Origin: Melitaea cinxia
Taxonomy: Eukaryota > Arthropoda > Insecta > Lepidoptera > Nymphalidae
Length of the DNA stretch: 64,000 bases
Assembly: GCF_905220565.1 (NCBI RefSeq)
Contig: NC_059410.1
Coordinates: forward strand, 3,363,501 to 3,427,500
Direction: 5' to 3'
Position numbers and translations under genes: made by a program
Shown: piece by piece, positions 46,179 through 55,891 of the stretch
Layout of the letters: each line of letters begins with the position of its first letter
Numbering within the stretch: the stretch's first letter is position 1
Notes under the pieces: generated by a model
The model's input: only the letters and a program-made list of their open reading frames with translations
Databases searched by the model: none
Told to the model about the DNA's origin: nothing

Positions 46179-46448
46179 ATTTGATATATTTTAAGCATTT
46201 TTCCTCTAGTTTAAATTATTTTACATAGTAGACTGTAACACGTTTTTTGATTTTAAGTAATGTCACTTACAAATGTACTAAAAGTAGAGAAGAAGGGAAG
46301 ACTTAAAGAGAGGAATAATAAAAGAATATTATGTGACTCTCTCATAAAACTTAAAAAAAAACCTACAAACCAATATACAAAGCGTACTCAAATACTAACG
46401 TACAATAGCTATGTATTAATTACTTTTCTATAACCACCTAATAAGCAT
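46179..46448. other. AT-rich DNA, no gene seen
   Basis: Nothing recognisable. Confidence 0.4.
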
Positions 46449-46521
46449 ACATAAGCTACAGCAATCGCTTACCATCAGGTGAGCTGTGCGTTTGTTTATC
46501 GACCTAGTTGTACAAAAAAAC
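46449..46521 (+). mobile_element. Rep-B 3' end
   Basis: taagctacagcaatcgctta...ccatcaggtgagctgtgcg to gacctagttgtac and poly-A. Confidence 0.8.
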
Positions 46522-46603
46522 AATAATCAAATCAGCATAATTGTAACCAAACCAAAGAAACAGTAATAAATCGCAAACTACCAATATTTAACTCTCATTA
46601 AAA

Positions 46604-46850
46604 ACTAGCTGTGCCCGCGACTTCGTCCACATGGAATTTAACAAAAAAGTTATTATTCTTTCTAAAACAACAGTAGCCTAAGTTACTCTTTACTACACCA
46701 GCTATCTGCCAGTGAAAGTCCCATCAAAATCGGTTCAGCCATTTCGAAGATTAGCCAGAACAAACAGACAGACAGATAGACAAAATGGTATTTTGGTATA
46801 TGTACATAGTATACATCCATATGCATTTAGTAAAGGCGTTTATTTTAATA
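46604..46850 (-). mobile_element. Rep-C copy
   Basis: aactagctgtgcccgcgact...tcgtccacatgg, cagctatctgccagtgaaag, and a CAGACAGACAGATAGAC run; ends near atacatccatatgcattta. Confidence 0.8.
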
Positions 46851-47221
46851 TTAGAAACAGGCACTCCAATTTTATATACATATTTGTATAAATTTGTATT
46901 ATAGTTTACTAAGCCATATTTTTTTAATCGGTGCTCAGATATAACTAAACACAGCTGCACCAACCTCCACTATCTCTAGTTACACACATACGGAGTTCAA
47001 AGGCTTTCGAGGTAATATTTCGTACATTCGAGACGTACTTAACGCCTCTATACCGATGTTACAGCTCAAGTTTGAGTTTAAGTCTGAAACTAATTGAACG
47101 ATTCTTTTTGCGAGTAGGTATATAATACGTAGTTTAAATAATTTACTTTTATTGTTTATTGTTTAGGTTATTATTATTTTTTCTATTGATAGGGGTTATG
47201 TGGTACGAGATCATTATTCAG
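46851..47221. other. AT-rich DNA, no gene seen
   Basis: Nothing recognisable. Confidence 0.4.
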
Positions 47222-47340
47222 TAGTAAGGTCAGTGGTGAGGTGAAGTCCAATGATTCTGTGGTGTTGCAGGAGTACATAAGCAACGGCAACTGCTTACCA
47301 TCAGATGAGCCGTATACTTATTTGTCATCTTTAGTTGTTT
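47222..47340 (+). mobile_element. Rep-B fragment
   Basis: ggtcagtggtgaggtgaag, ttgcaggagtacataagcaa and tgcttaccatcagatgagc. Confidence 0.7.
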
Positions 47341-47589
47341 TAAAAACTAATCTAGCCAAAATAATTTTTTACTACAGTTCGTGCGTTAACTACAACAATA
47401 ACATCAACATATTGGAAATGCGAGCCGATAACATCCCTCATGTAACTCGAATCGGTATAGCTGACACGGCTCAGTGTAAAAATATGTACTTTGCATTATC
47501 TAAGAAATATATTTTGGGTAAATATTTCAAAGTGAAAGAGCAGTATATACACATATTTTTTGTAACTTGGTAGATATGCCTTAATCTTT

Positions 47590-47763
47590 CTAAAGGTTTG
47601 ATTCCCACTCGGGACAGATATTTATATTTATTTAAATATACCATTTTGATCTGGATGTACGTCTTCACAGATTTGGCTACCATATTTTTGAATAGACGAT
47701 AGTACCGGTGGTGATTGTAAGTACCTGATATAGGTCATTGCTCATGTTAGGGAAGTTATCTCA
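47590..47763 (+). mobile_element. Degenerate SINE-S
   Basis: ggtttgattcccactcggga is a B-box remnant; ggtggtgattgtaagtacct and gatataggtcattgctcatg follow SINE order. Directly abuts Rep-B. Confidence 0.6.
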
Positions 47764-47873
47764 ACCAACGTGCTTGCGATGCTTCTAGTGTTGCAGGCGT
47801 CTACAAGCTACGGTAATTACTTACCATCAGGTAAGCCGTACGCTTGTTTGCCGACCTAATTGTATATAAAAAA
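47764..47873 (+). mobile_element. Rep-B 3' end
   Basis: acgtgcttgcgatgcttcta...gttgcaggcgtctacaagc, ttaccatcaggtaagccgt, tgtatataaaaaa. Confidence 0.82.
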
Positions 47874-48779
47874 TACCTGAATCTTAGATAGAAGAATTGC
47901 TCTAAAATTGCTTTAAAATGTAACTCTCGATGTCACTGAGTATACCTCAGTTGTATCTTACAATTTCACTTCTATATGTATACCATACCAGGACCCAAAT
48001 TATATCGTTTCTTAAGTAGTAGGCTCTAATAATAGAAACAACAGTAAAAGCATGTATTGCAAAAATATTAAAACAAATATTATGAGCAATAAATAACACA
48101 AAATCTATCTTCGGTTCTTTTGTAAAATTAAATCCAAGTTAACAAAAATTGTAAATACATAACATGTTTCTTGATAATCTTTGGCTTCGGCTAACGAGTT
48201 GTTCCATTAACGATGTGTGTGGTACAAGTTAAAATAAATAGAGTGTGTGCTTAAGACCGCATGGCAAAAGTGAAAACTTCATTGGCAATCACAAACAAGC
48301 AATAACGCAGTAAGTCCGGAGTTCACCCGATCGAGCCTTTCACCGTATAGCAGTGAAGAGCAGTCTGTATCTTTCTCGCTCGGGTACACTCGATGGTCCC
48401 GAGTTTACCCGATCGAGCTTTTCACCTAAGAGCGTGACGAATCAGCCTAACTTACTATCTACGAAAAAAAAGTGTGTGAGGTGCGCCAAAAGAAGTTTTA
48501 ACTTCAAAAAAGATGTGGAGGACTTTGTATCGTAATGTAATTGTAGCATATTGGAAAATTTTATTATTTTCATCGTAGTTGCTAAATTTTTTTCAATGAC
48601 ATCTATAGTTACAGTTATAATTTTATGTCTAATGACTTTCATATGTTTATGCTTTTTTTTGGACTTAGGCTGTAATACGTAATGCACAGATTCATCATAG
48701 TTAATGAGTATTCTCTTACACATTATTTCACGCTTGCATTTTAAGCTTTTGACCTGCATTGGAAAACGTTCCCTATTCT
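47874..48779. other. AT-rich DNA with a duplicated 20-nt word
   Basis: cacccgatcgagcctttcac (48326) recurs as tacccgatcgagcttttcac (48408). 48470-48512 is a minus-strand start of Rep-K (gaagttttaacttc). No gene seen. Confidence 0.45.
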
Positions 48780-48860
48780 ACTACTTAAAACAAAAATTAA
48801 TCCCACTATTCTCCCACTATTAATCCCACTTGCTACTTAAAACAAAAATTAATCCCACTA
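48780..48860 (+). repeat. Short tandem duplication
   Basis: ctacttaaaacaaaaattaa followed by tcccactatt occurs twice (48781 and 48833), with tcccactatt repeated in between. Confidence 0.85.
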
Positions 48861-49182
48861 TTTTAATTTCCCTCTGAAACATCTTATCACTTACACCAAA
48901 ACGTGTTATCGGTCGAAGATGACCCCCTAATGAGATTTTACTACAAACAGTGATAAGGGTGATTACACAGATAGCTTTATTATGTTGTTTATTATATTTA
49001 AAGCAATCAATTTTACCAATATTTTTCTGTCTTCCATTTTTTTCAAAAATATCTGACATAATCTTAAGACAAATACGGATTGATGTTGTGAAATTTTATA
49101 CGGATATATAAAAAAATATAAGACGTAAACGTAGACAAAAAAATGAAGATTGGTATAAATTAAAATCACAATAAATATAATT
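48861..49182. other. AT-rich DNA, no gene seen
   Basis: Nothing recognisable. Confidence 0.4.
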
Positions 49183-49305
49183 GATTCAGCCTGTATCATC
49201 CAACTGCTGAGTATTGGCTTCTTTCTTCACGTAGGAGAAGGGAGCTTAAAGTTAATCGCTACTCCACTACGGGTTGGTCGATGGTGGCATCATACTCGTA
49301 ATTAT
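49183..49305 (-). mobile_element. SINE-S 3' end, diverged
   Basis: gattcagcctgtatcatcca...ctgctgagtattggcttc, then cactacgggttggtcg. Confidence 0.75.
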
Positions 49306-49380
49306 AAAGTGGCACAATAAAAAGCTTCCATTATTTAGGCTTCCCACTGTCGAAAGAAAAGCCCCCCATTCAGTAGGGTC

Positions 49381-49957
49381 GGAACCTAACATGCGACAAT
49401 TCTTCTTTATAGGTTGACAGTTACGGTAAACAGAACAAACGGCTACACTTCAACTGGTTAAGAAAACTTACACATACCAAAAACTTAACAAGGAAAGAAA
49501 TATCGAAAAAATATCCTATATAATATAGCGCTAAGGATGTGCTAAGTACATTGAATAAAATTACAAACTATACAGTATCATCATACACTAGGATTGGAGC
49601 CTAACATGTGACAATTCTTCTTTATAGGTTGACAGTTACGGTAACCGGTACGGTAACTTAACAAGGAAAGAAAATATGAAAATATATCGTATAAAATATA
49701 GCGCTAAGGATGTTCAAGTACATAGCTTACATCGAATAAAATTTCAAACTATATAGTATCATCATACAGTACCTACAGGTTTGGAGCCTGACATGTGACA
49801 ATTCTTCTTTATAGGTTGACAGTTACGGTAACCGGTACGGTAACTTAACAAGGAAAAAGTATGAAAATATATCCTATAAAATATAGTGCTAAGGATGTTT
49901 CTAAGTACATAACTTACATTGAATAAAATTACAAACTTTAAAGTATCATCGAACGGA
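49381..49957 (+). repeat. Three-unit tandem repeat, about 190 bp
   Basis: Units begin ggaacctaac/ggagcctaac/ggagcctgac at 49381, 49596 and 49783 (spacings 215 and 187). Each has tgtgacaattcttctttata and gttgacagttacggta, then aacttaacaaggaaa, gcgctaaggatgt and aagtatcatc-type ends. The sub-word cggtaaccggtacggtaac occurs in units 2 and 3 only. Units 2 and 3 are closer to each other than to unit 1. Confidence 0.93.
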
Positions 49958-50310
49958 AAGTTAGTTTATTACTTAAAGAACACTTAGTATCTATTATAGT
50001 TTAATACAATGAACCTATTACGAAGTTATCGGCAGCTTAAAATTAACGGTCCCGCTGAACGCTCGAACATTTCGATATTCGAATCATTTCCAATAAATTA
50101 CTCTAAAGGCGATTAAGTACTTTTCCTTTAACTTTATTACCCTGTGTTTTTATGTACTAAATAATCATTTGATAAATCCCATTGAGGGAATTTTAATGAC
50201 GTTATAAAATAACCGGTTCACAGTTGTTGATGAGAGTTTAATTTATACAAAAATGAAAAAGTGTGTTTATGTCAGCTTTAGACATATGACTGAAATTTAC
50301 TCAGTAGAAC
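49958..50310. other. AT-rich DNA, no gene seen
   Basis: Nothing recognisable. Confidence 0.4.
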
Positions 50311-50356
50311 AATTACCGAGATTCTAAACAATTTTTAATATCATATCAAAAATTGA

Positions 50357-50429
50357 CCGCTCTAGCGGGATTCGAACCCGCGTCTCCGACTGACCGTGTC
50401 GGCGCTCTAGCCAATTAAGCTATGGAACG
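50357..50429 (-). tRNA. tRNA-like sequence, left arm (probably not a decoding tRNA)
   Basis: Same 73-nt cloverleaf as the right arm, but the acceptor stem has one C-A mismatch from the single base difference. An A5 run at 50348-50352 gives a T5 terminator on its strand. Confidence 0.5.
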
Positions 50430-50750
50430 ATGTACCCGCTAGAGCGAAATTTTTGATATGATGATTTTTATTTTCGGTTTAAGCGAACCGTGGCGCCGTC
50501 TATAGTGAGTTCTTTACAGAGACCCGTAACTATTCAAAGTTTCATATTACAATGAAAATCTTTGACAGGAGACGACACCGTGCTATTTTTAATATGTACG
50601 ATTTTATTTTCCTGTCAAAGATTTTCATTGTAATATGAAACTTTGAATAGTTACGGGTCTCTGTAAAGAACTCACTATAGACGGCGCCACGGTTCGCTTA
50701 AACCGAAAATAAAAATCATCATATCAAAAATTTCGCTCTAGCGGGTACAT

Positions 50751-50823
50751 CGTTCCATAGCTTAATTGGCTAGAGCGCCGACACGGTCAGTCGGAGACGC
50801 GGGTTCGAATCCCGCTGGAGCGG
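50751..50823 (+). tRNA. tRNA-like cloverleaf, right arm (SINE head or unusual tRNA)
   Basis: Acceptor CGTTCCA/TGGAGCG (7 pairs, one T-G), D arm GCTT...GAGC, anticodon arm CCGAC-ACGGTCA-GTCGG, 4-nt variable loop, T arm GCGGG-TTCGAAT-CCCGC, discriminator G, and T5 at 50828-50832. By position the anticodon would be GGT, but base 33 is C instead of the near-universal T, and GGT for Thr is not normal in eukaryotes. So the fold is good but decoding is doubtful; a tRNA-derived retroposon head is more likely. Confidence 0.55.
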
Positions 50824-50955
50824 TCAATTTTTGATATGATATTAAAAATTGTTTAGAATTCCTAATGTGAGGGTAACACAAAATTAAAATCGTACATATT
50901 AATTACCGAGATATTTAAAATTGTTCTATTAAATTAATCAAATTTTACGGTTACG

Positions 50956-51172
50956 ATTCAGCCTGTATAATCCCCCGGCTGGTCACAGGCCTCTTTCTTT
51001 GTGCAGGAGAAGGGTCGGAGCTTAATCCCCCACTCTTATCCACTGCGGGTAGTTGGATATATTCCCTACTATAAGTAACAATCGCTATCATTGCGGTTGT
51101 GTCTATGATAACAACCGGAAATGACAGCTTAACATGCTCTTCGAGGCACGGTGGGGATACGTACAAGAAAAG
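50956..51172 (-). mobile_element. SINE-S, 5'-truncated, diverged
   Basis: gattcagcctgtataatccc...cggctggtcacaggcctc through aacaaccggaaatgacagc to ggcacggtggggatacg. Confidence 0.85.
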
Positions 51173-51605
51173 AAATATTTGAAATACAAATCCGAGCAGG
51201 ATTATGCAAGACCATTGCAAAACCGTTTGTGAGATTTTATTTTCCACGCAAAAACCATATTTATTATTTTTATTAACATAACTCAAAAAGGAGACGTTAA
51301 CTTTACGCAGTCCGAAACTTAGAGTAACAATTTTGTTATTTCTTCTCGATAGAAATATTAATACTGCGATTATTGCTTTTTCTATCAAAACATTTAATAT
51401 TCTTGTTGATATACGTAATATCGTTATAAATACATAATATACGGTGACGCAATTGTCAATGTCTACCTTATGAAAAATATCCTGGAAACTCGAGCTCCAC
51501 GACCATAAAAGCCATGAATAGCTTTTTTTGCAAAATAAATACTGTCTCAATATGTGTAGTTAACCCCACAGTAACAGACCGTAAGAAATAATGCTATAGA
51601 AATAG
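51173..51605. other. AT-rich DNA with a minus-strand open frame
   Basis: A 199-codon minus-strand frame (51550-50951) spans unique DNA and then the SINE; about 110 N-terminal residues are hydrophobic and match nothing I know. Running into a SINE argues against a gene. Confidence 0.4.
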
Positions 51606-51644
51606 CTAAAATATTTTAAACGTGCAGTGGCAACGTCGGTCAGT
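51606..51644 (+). promoter_or_regulatory. Candidate insect core promoter
   Basis: An AT box (taaaatattttaaa, 51607-51620) lies about 33 bp upstream of a perfect arthropod initiator TCAGT (51640-51644, +1 at A 51642). The sequence after it is unique and less AT-rich than its surroundings. It fits a short 5' UTR leading to the ATG at 51696. Confidence 0.3.
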
Positions 51645-51695
51645 TGTCGAAAAGAATTGTTTGAAACAAACAGCTTGATTTTGAATGATAAGAAA

Positions 51696-51746
51696 ATGAA
51701 GTACGTTGTGTTTGTGCTGTGCAATGTTAATCGTTATAAATTATAA
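51696..51746 (+). CDS. Possible first coding exon (signal-peptide-like start)
   Basis: The ATG at 51696 has a good insect context (agaaaATG) and opens MKYVVFVLCNVNRYKL before a stop. MK plus a hydrophobic run is typical for the first exon of lepidopteran cuticle or other secreted proteins, which often splice after a few codons; gtacgt at 51701 could be the donor (ATGAA|GTACGT). No acceptor or second exon was identified, and the downstream DNA is occupied by a LINE remnant. A chance match is quite possible. Confidence 0.15.
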   Translation: MKYVVFVLCNVNRYKL

Positions 51747-51974
51747 TATTAAGAAAATTTTAATTAAGTGATAAATACCGAGAGGCTTATTGTCAGTAAT
51801 ACTACGGTTTTCTTATGGATAGATTTGGAATCAAAACTTCAGTGGAATTCCCAGATGTCGTCATAATTTAATTTTTCCTATCGAATTTAAAAATAAGCGA
51901 TATATTATGAACAAATATCACTAAAAAGAAATATCACAAATATCCTTAACATAAAATAGCAGATCATTTATATA
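51747..51974. other. AT-rich DNA
   Basis: Nothing recognised. Confidence 0.35.
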
Positions 51975-52930
51975 TATTTAAAAAAAAAAGGATCCAGAAT
52001 CGATCCCTGTGGAATGCCCATGTTTTAGCACAGCTCCATAATACTTCGTTACGTTAATGAATGCGTTTTGAATTCTATTAGTCAGATATGAAGCAATGCG
52101 ATCAAGAACTTTACCATTAATATCGTAATACTCATATTTACTTAACACAATCAAATGATCTTCGCAATCCAACCTCTTTGATAAGTCACAAAATACATCA
52201 ATAGAATTTTGTGACTTCTCCCAAGGGTCATGTATATGTTTGAGAAGTACCACACTAGCATTTGTCGTAGAACGACATCTAGTGAAATCATATTATTCAC
52301 TGTGAAAATGTCGTTAACTTAGAAATGAAAAAAAAAAATTGAGTGATTATAATTTTTTCAAAAGTTTTATTTAAGGACGATAGGGTTGGAATAGGTCTAT
52401 AATTACTAGGCGGCGGTCTCCTTCTGCGAAGAGGTAATGACGCAGAAGGAAACCGCGGAGCGGGCCAGAGAGGAAGACGCCTCTGCTGGCCCACTCCGGC
52501 GCAGACGTACGGGGGCAAGGAGAAGGCGGTTTGCCCACCTCCTCCCCCTCTCGTAATAGTGGGGTCGGCGGCCGATAGTCGGGGGAGTTCGGCCGGCCGG
52601 ACGACACGACCCCATACACGTCTGAGGGGTGGCCTTGTTGTGGGCGAGGCCACCCCTCCATTATGCCGGGGCCCGGAGGCTTTGTCCGGGCCTACCGCTG
52701 AGGCGAGATGGCGAATGCTAGCACGACCCCATCTCGCCCCACCCAGGCGGATGACTGCTAACACGTAGTGGTTTTTAGTCAGTAGGAGTCTGACATAACC
52801 CTCTGGCGTCCCCGCGCTGAAGGGTATCCATGATGGATTTTCCCCACGTAAAAAAAAGGTCTATAATTACTGCGATCACTTTTACTAGTATGTCCCTTTT
52901 TAAAAGGTGGTGAAACTCTACTATATACGC
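51975..52930 (-). pseudogene. Jockey-like LINE reverse transcriptase, broken and interrupted
   Basis: In minus-strand order: VSPPFKKGHTSKSDRSNYRP (52930-52872), then after the foreign insert IPTLSSLNKTFEKIIITQ, then TRCRSTTNASVVLLKHIH, SIDVFCDLSKRLDCEDHLIV (the RT A motif, usually FCDLSKAFDCVDH), YLTNRIQ and GAVLKHG. The B motif (G-PQGSIL) is present only in a shifted frame near 51990-52020. Frame shifts also occur between the second and third blocks. The YxDD region is absent. This is a dead fragment of a Jockey-clade element, truncated at both ends. Confidence 0.85.
52408..52856 (+). mobile_element. GC-rich non-LTR element tail, 449 bp, with 15-bp target duplication
   Basis: Flanked by aggtctataattact at 52393-52407 and 52857-52871. 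The 3' end reads gtggtttttagtcagtagga, gtctgacataaccctctggc, ggatggatttt-like tccccacgta and poly-A. The 5' part is very GC-rich with hairpins (for example 52419-52466, gcggtctccttctgcg paired with cgcagaaggaaaccgc) and is probably the end of its ORF. It interrupts the codons for the conserved NYRP motif of the Jockey remnant. Confidence 0.92.
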
Positions 52931-53119
52931 AAAAAAAAAAAAAACGTTAATAGAACCTTGTTTAACAGCATTGTTAAAAATTAATATACGATATAAATTC
53001 GTATGAAACAACTGCTGAGCAATGACGGTGATTGTGACGTCTAACAGCGCTTTTAGGTATTTTTGTAAGATGTAAGTATTAAGAAATAATTTTTGTTATG
53101 ATTTTAGTTTTATTATTTT

Positions 53120-53478
53120 AACTAGCTGCGCCCGCGAGTTCGTCTGCGTGGAATAGTGACTTTAGATAGCATTTTTTTGGTATATCGTTTGGTTTATTTT
53201 AGATTATAAGCACCGTCGTTTGGATATTTATATGTTCAACGTTATTCTTTAAATTGGCATAACTTTTTTATTTATGAACCGGTTGACATGAAACCAACAT
53301 TAAATGTTAGGTGAAGCTTACTAAAATATATTGATATAATTTAAGCCTTTTCTGAAATTAACGTGGACAAATGCACAAACAAACATAAAAAAAATCTAAC
53401 AATCATTGTTTTCGGTGCTATTTGCGTTGATATAGGTCCCAATAATATTTTTTCCTTATATATCTTCCATGTACAGAC
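53120..53478 (-). mobile_element. Rep-H copy
   Basis: aactagctgcgcccgcgagt...tcgtctgcgtgg at one end and cccaataatattttttcc...tatatcttccatgtac at the other, the reverse of 17790-18126. Confidence 0.78.
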
Positions 53479-53906
53479 GCCCCTTTACATTTTTATTCTA
53501 TGTATATATATTGATTGATTATAATTTGATTCTGAACAGAATATTTTTTTATATGAAAAGTATTGATACCAAATGTAAACGGATTCTAAAAAGAAAATTC
53601 TTAAGCATTTTGCAAAAACAATCCGATTATATTTTCCGCGACGCATCCCAATCGGCAATAATTCAACGGCTGAAAACGGTAAATCGCTTTAAGTTCTGAG
53701 AAATATTCCAAGTGTTTATTTACGTCTTCGTATTTAATATAAAGTAAATAAAATTACATTAAGGGCATAATATATACCTTCTTATAAATACTAACGATGC
53801 TTTGTAATTGTCTGTACTGTTATTTCCTTCAGGAAATTAACGAATGTTCATACAACCATATAAAATATAAATAAATATCTACACAATACACACACGCTCG
53901 TTTTAT
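53479..53906. other. AT-rich DNA, no gene seen
   Basis: Nothing recognisable. Confidence 0.4.
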
Positions 53907-54098
53907 CCTAAAGTAAGCAACAATGCTTGTGTTATAGGTAACAGCCGACTGGTATAGCTACATTTTTTTTCGTTAAACATACTTATAATTAATAAATATA
54001 TAAATAAATATAATATATAAATAAATGGAATCGAACCCACAACTCTCGGAGCAGAAAGCAGGGTCACTACAAACTGTACCAACGGGCTAGTCAAGTAT
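53907..54098 (-). mobile_element. tRNA-headed SINE, second type
   Basis: The minus strand has TAGCCCGTTGGTACAGTTTG (A box), CCCTGCTTTCTGCTCCGAG and GTGGGTTCGATTCC (B box), then an AT-rich (TTTATTTATA) body. Confidence 0.72.
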
Positions 54099-54590
54099 AG
54101 TCGATATATTTTGTTGAATAATGTTTACAGGTGGCAGATGAGCAAGACATAACATAACATGATCAGATGATGATCTTAAATGTGAGAACCATAAGATAAA
54201 TAAATAACAATTTATACATCAACTAAATTAACATTTTAATTGACAGTGGAAAAAGAGCGAAAGGTCGTTTTTAATAGCTATTTTAATTAATAAAAAAGTA
54301 CAAATTATTTCTCTCGCTATTAATAATGAAGTTGAGTTAAGTCACGAAGATACGTATAAATAATTAGTAACGAATACTTGATGCAAGCATTTGTAAGAAT
54401 AAAATAATTAAAAGAAGATTTTCTTTGACTTCTATTCTTTTATCTTAATAATTTTCTTTAATTGTTTTTGTCTAATTGCTTTTTACATAATTAATTAGTA
54501 CTTCTTCTTTACATTTCATATCTATAGAAAAATCTCATAGATGGCGCTGCTTTAAAATTGTCTTGTCTACTTATATTCATTTAATCTCTC
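54099..54590. other. AT-rich DNA, no gene seen
   Basis: Nothing recognisable. Confidence 0.4.
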
Positions 54591-54926
54591 ACCACTCTGG
54601 TGTAATGGTGCGTGTGCCGTATCAGAGGTGCCTAAACACCGACGGTTGCGGGTTCCATTCTCGCTCGGAGTGGATATTTATGTTTAAACAAATATTTATT
54701 TCCATTCTGGTTCTTTATTCTCGTGGGTCTCCCCATCGTGCCTGAGAGATCAGGTTAAACTGTTGGGCCCGTTTTTTATCATGTACACCAGATAACGATT
54801 GTTACTCATAGTAGGGAATTTATCCGCCAACCCGCATTGGAGCAGCGTGCTGGATTAAGCTCTGATCCTTCTCCTACATGGGGAAAGAGGCCTATGGCCA
54901 GTAGTGGGATATTACAGGCTGAAGCG
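54591..54926 (+). mobile_element. SINE-S variant, full length
   Basis: accactctggtgtaatggtg (A box), gttgcgggttccattctcgc (B box with one change), ctcgtgggtctccccatcgt, catagtagggaatttatccg, and the 3' end gcctatggccagtagtggg...atattacaggctgaagc. Confidence 0.9.
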
Positions 54927-55216
54927 TTAGTATCATTACAAAATAATTAAATTGATGTTTTACTTGGCATACGAAACAACTTGTTACAGCGTGGTGGCTA
55001 ATACGCAGCAGCTACGTCGTAGACGCTACGACGTAGAAAAGTTGTAATAGCTAGTAGTAAAATTAAGCTTAAAGAAAGTAAAAGTAGTATAAAAAACGAA
55101 GTCTAATACAAATATTTTAAGTCGTTAATAATTATATTATTAAAAGGATTTCGCATCAAAAGCTCATACAAAAAATTCTGATCATGTATCTCGACATGTA
55201 GATCATAATACTCGAT
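54927..55216. other. AT-rich DNA
   Basis: A short GC-richer inverted word, gctacgtcgtagacgctacg then acgtag, lies at 55010-55036. No gene seen. Confidence 0.4.
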
Positions 55217-55405
55217 TATTATGGTGTAATTTTCGTTGTTGCACTGTCGGTTGCGACTTCGATCCCCGTACATAACAAACATTATTTTCTATTGGCCTCA
55301 CAGATATTTGCCGAAGTCTGGGTGTTTGTGCTTGTGTATTGTGTGTGTGTTTCCAGACCTCAGACACGGAAGTAAATACTTGTGGGGACCATTGAGTATG
55401 TGGCG
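55217..55405 (+). mobile_element. SINE-S subtype with alternative 3' body
   Basis: gcactgtcggttgcgacttc then gatccccgtacataac, followed by ttgccgaagtctgggtgttt and ttccagacctcagacacgga; matches 40570-40757. Confidence 0.75.
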
Positions 55406-55592
55406 TTTATTATTATCATATTTTATTCTCAGCAGAACGCAGATTACTAATTCAAATATAATTGTATAATATCAATTATTAAAATAAAGATACAGTGACA
55501 ATTCAAAAATACCTTGGATTCCTAATAAATTAAATTTTATTCATAAATATTATTATCTATTATATATAATAACTACATGTTTTTACTTATAC

Positions 55593-55891
55593 TGCTTCAG
55601 GCTGTAACTACTGGGCATAGGCCTCTTTCCTCATGTAGGAAAAGGATCAGAGCTTAATCCACCACGCTGCTCCAATGCAGGTTGGTGGATATATTCTCTA
55701 CTATTAGTAACGATCGCTATCAGGTGTACATGATAACAACCGGGACCAACGGCTTAACGTGCTCTCCGAGGCATGGTGGGGAGACCCACCATGCCTCGTA
55801 CCCAGTTTGTCATGTGCGGGGATCGAACCCGCAACCGCGCTGGCGCAACAGGTACAATCCATGGCTGTGACCGTTGCGCCAACGCGGCGTC
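55593..55891 (-). mobile_element. SINE-S, near full length
   Basis: Minus strand: GCGCCAACGCGGC-type head complement, GTTGCGGGTTCGATCCCCGC (B box), through GGTGGGTCTCCCCACCATGC to CCTATGCCCAGTAG. An internal segment is deleted after gtggggagaccc. Confidence 0.88.

Larger units (their letters stand above)
50321..50859. repeat. Near-perfect inverted repeat, 249-bp arms, 41-bp loop
   Basis: 50321-50569 is the reverse complement of 50611-50859; I saw one mismatch (50363 t against 50817 g). Each arm contains a 73-nt tRNA-like sequence bounded by an inverted 29-bp motif, so the motif occurs four times. The 41-nt loop (50570-50610) includes aatatgtacgatttta. aattaccgagat flanks the structure at 50311-50322 and 50901-50912. 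Such long, clean palindromes are unstable, so this one is probably young. An assembly artefact should also be considered. Confidence 0.95.

Noticed and set aside
48442..48759. 105-codon Lys/His-rich minus-strand frame
   Set aside because: AT-driven composition, overlaps a Rep-K fragment, no domain.
49381..49957. CRISPR-like spacing of repeated words
   Set aside because: Tandem units of about 190 bp in an animal genome with no short repeat/spacer pattern.
50951..51550. 199-codon minus-strand frame, the longest outside transposons
   Set aside because: Its C-terminal half is SINE-S sequence and the remainder shows no family or splice context.
52297..52764. 155-codon minus-strand frame rich in Pro and Arg
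   Set aside because: A fusion of the GC-rich LINE-tail antisense with the Jockey remnant; only the last part is real RT sequence.
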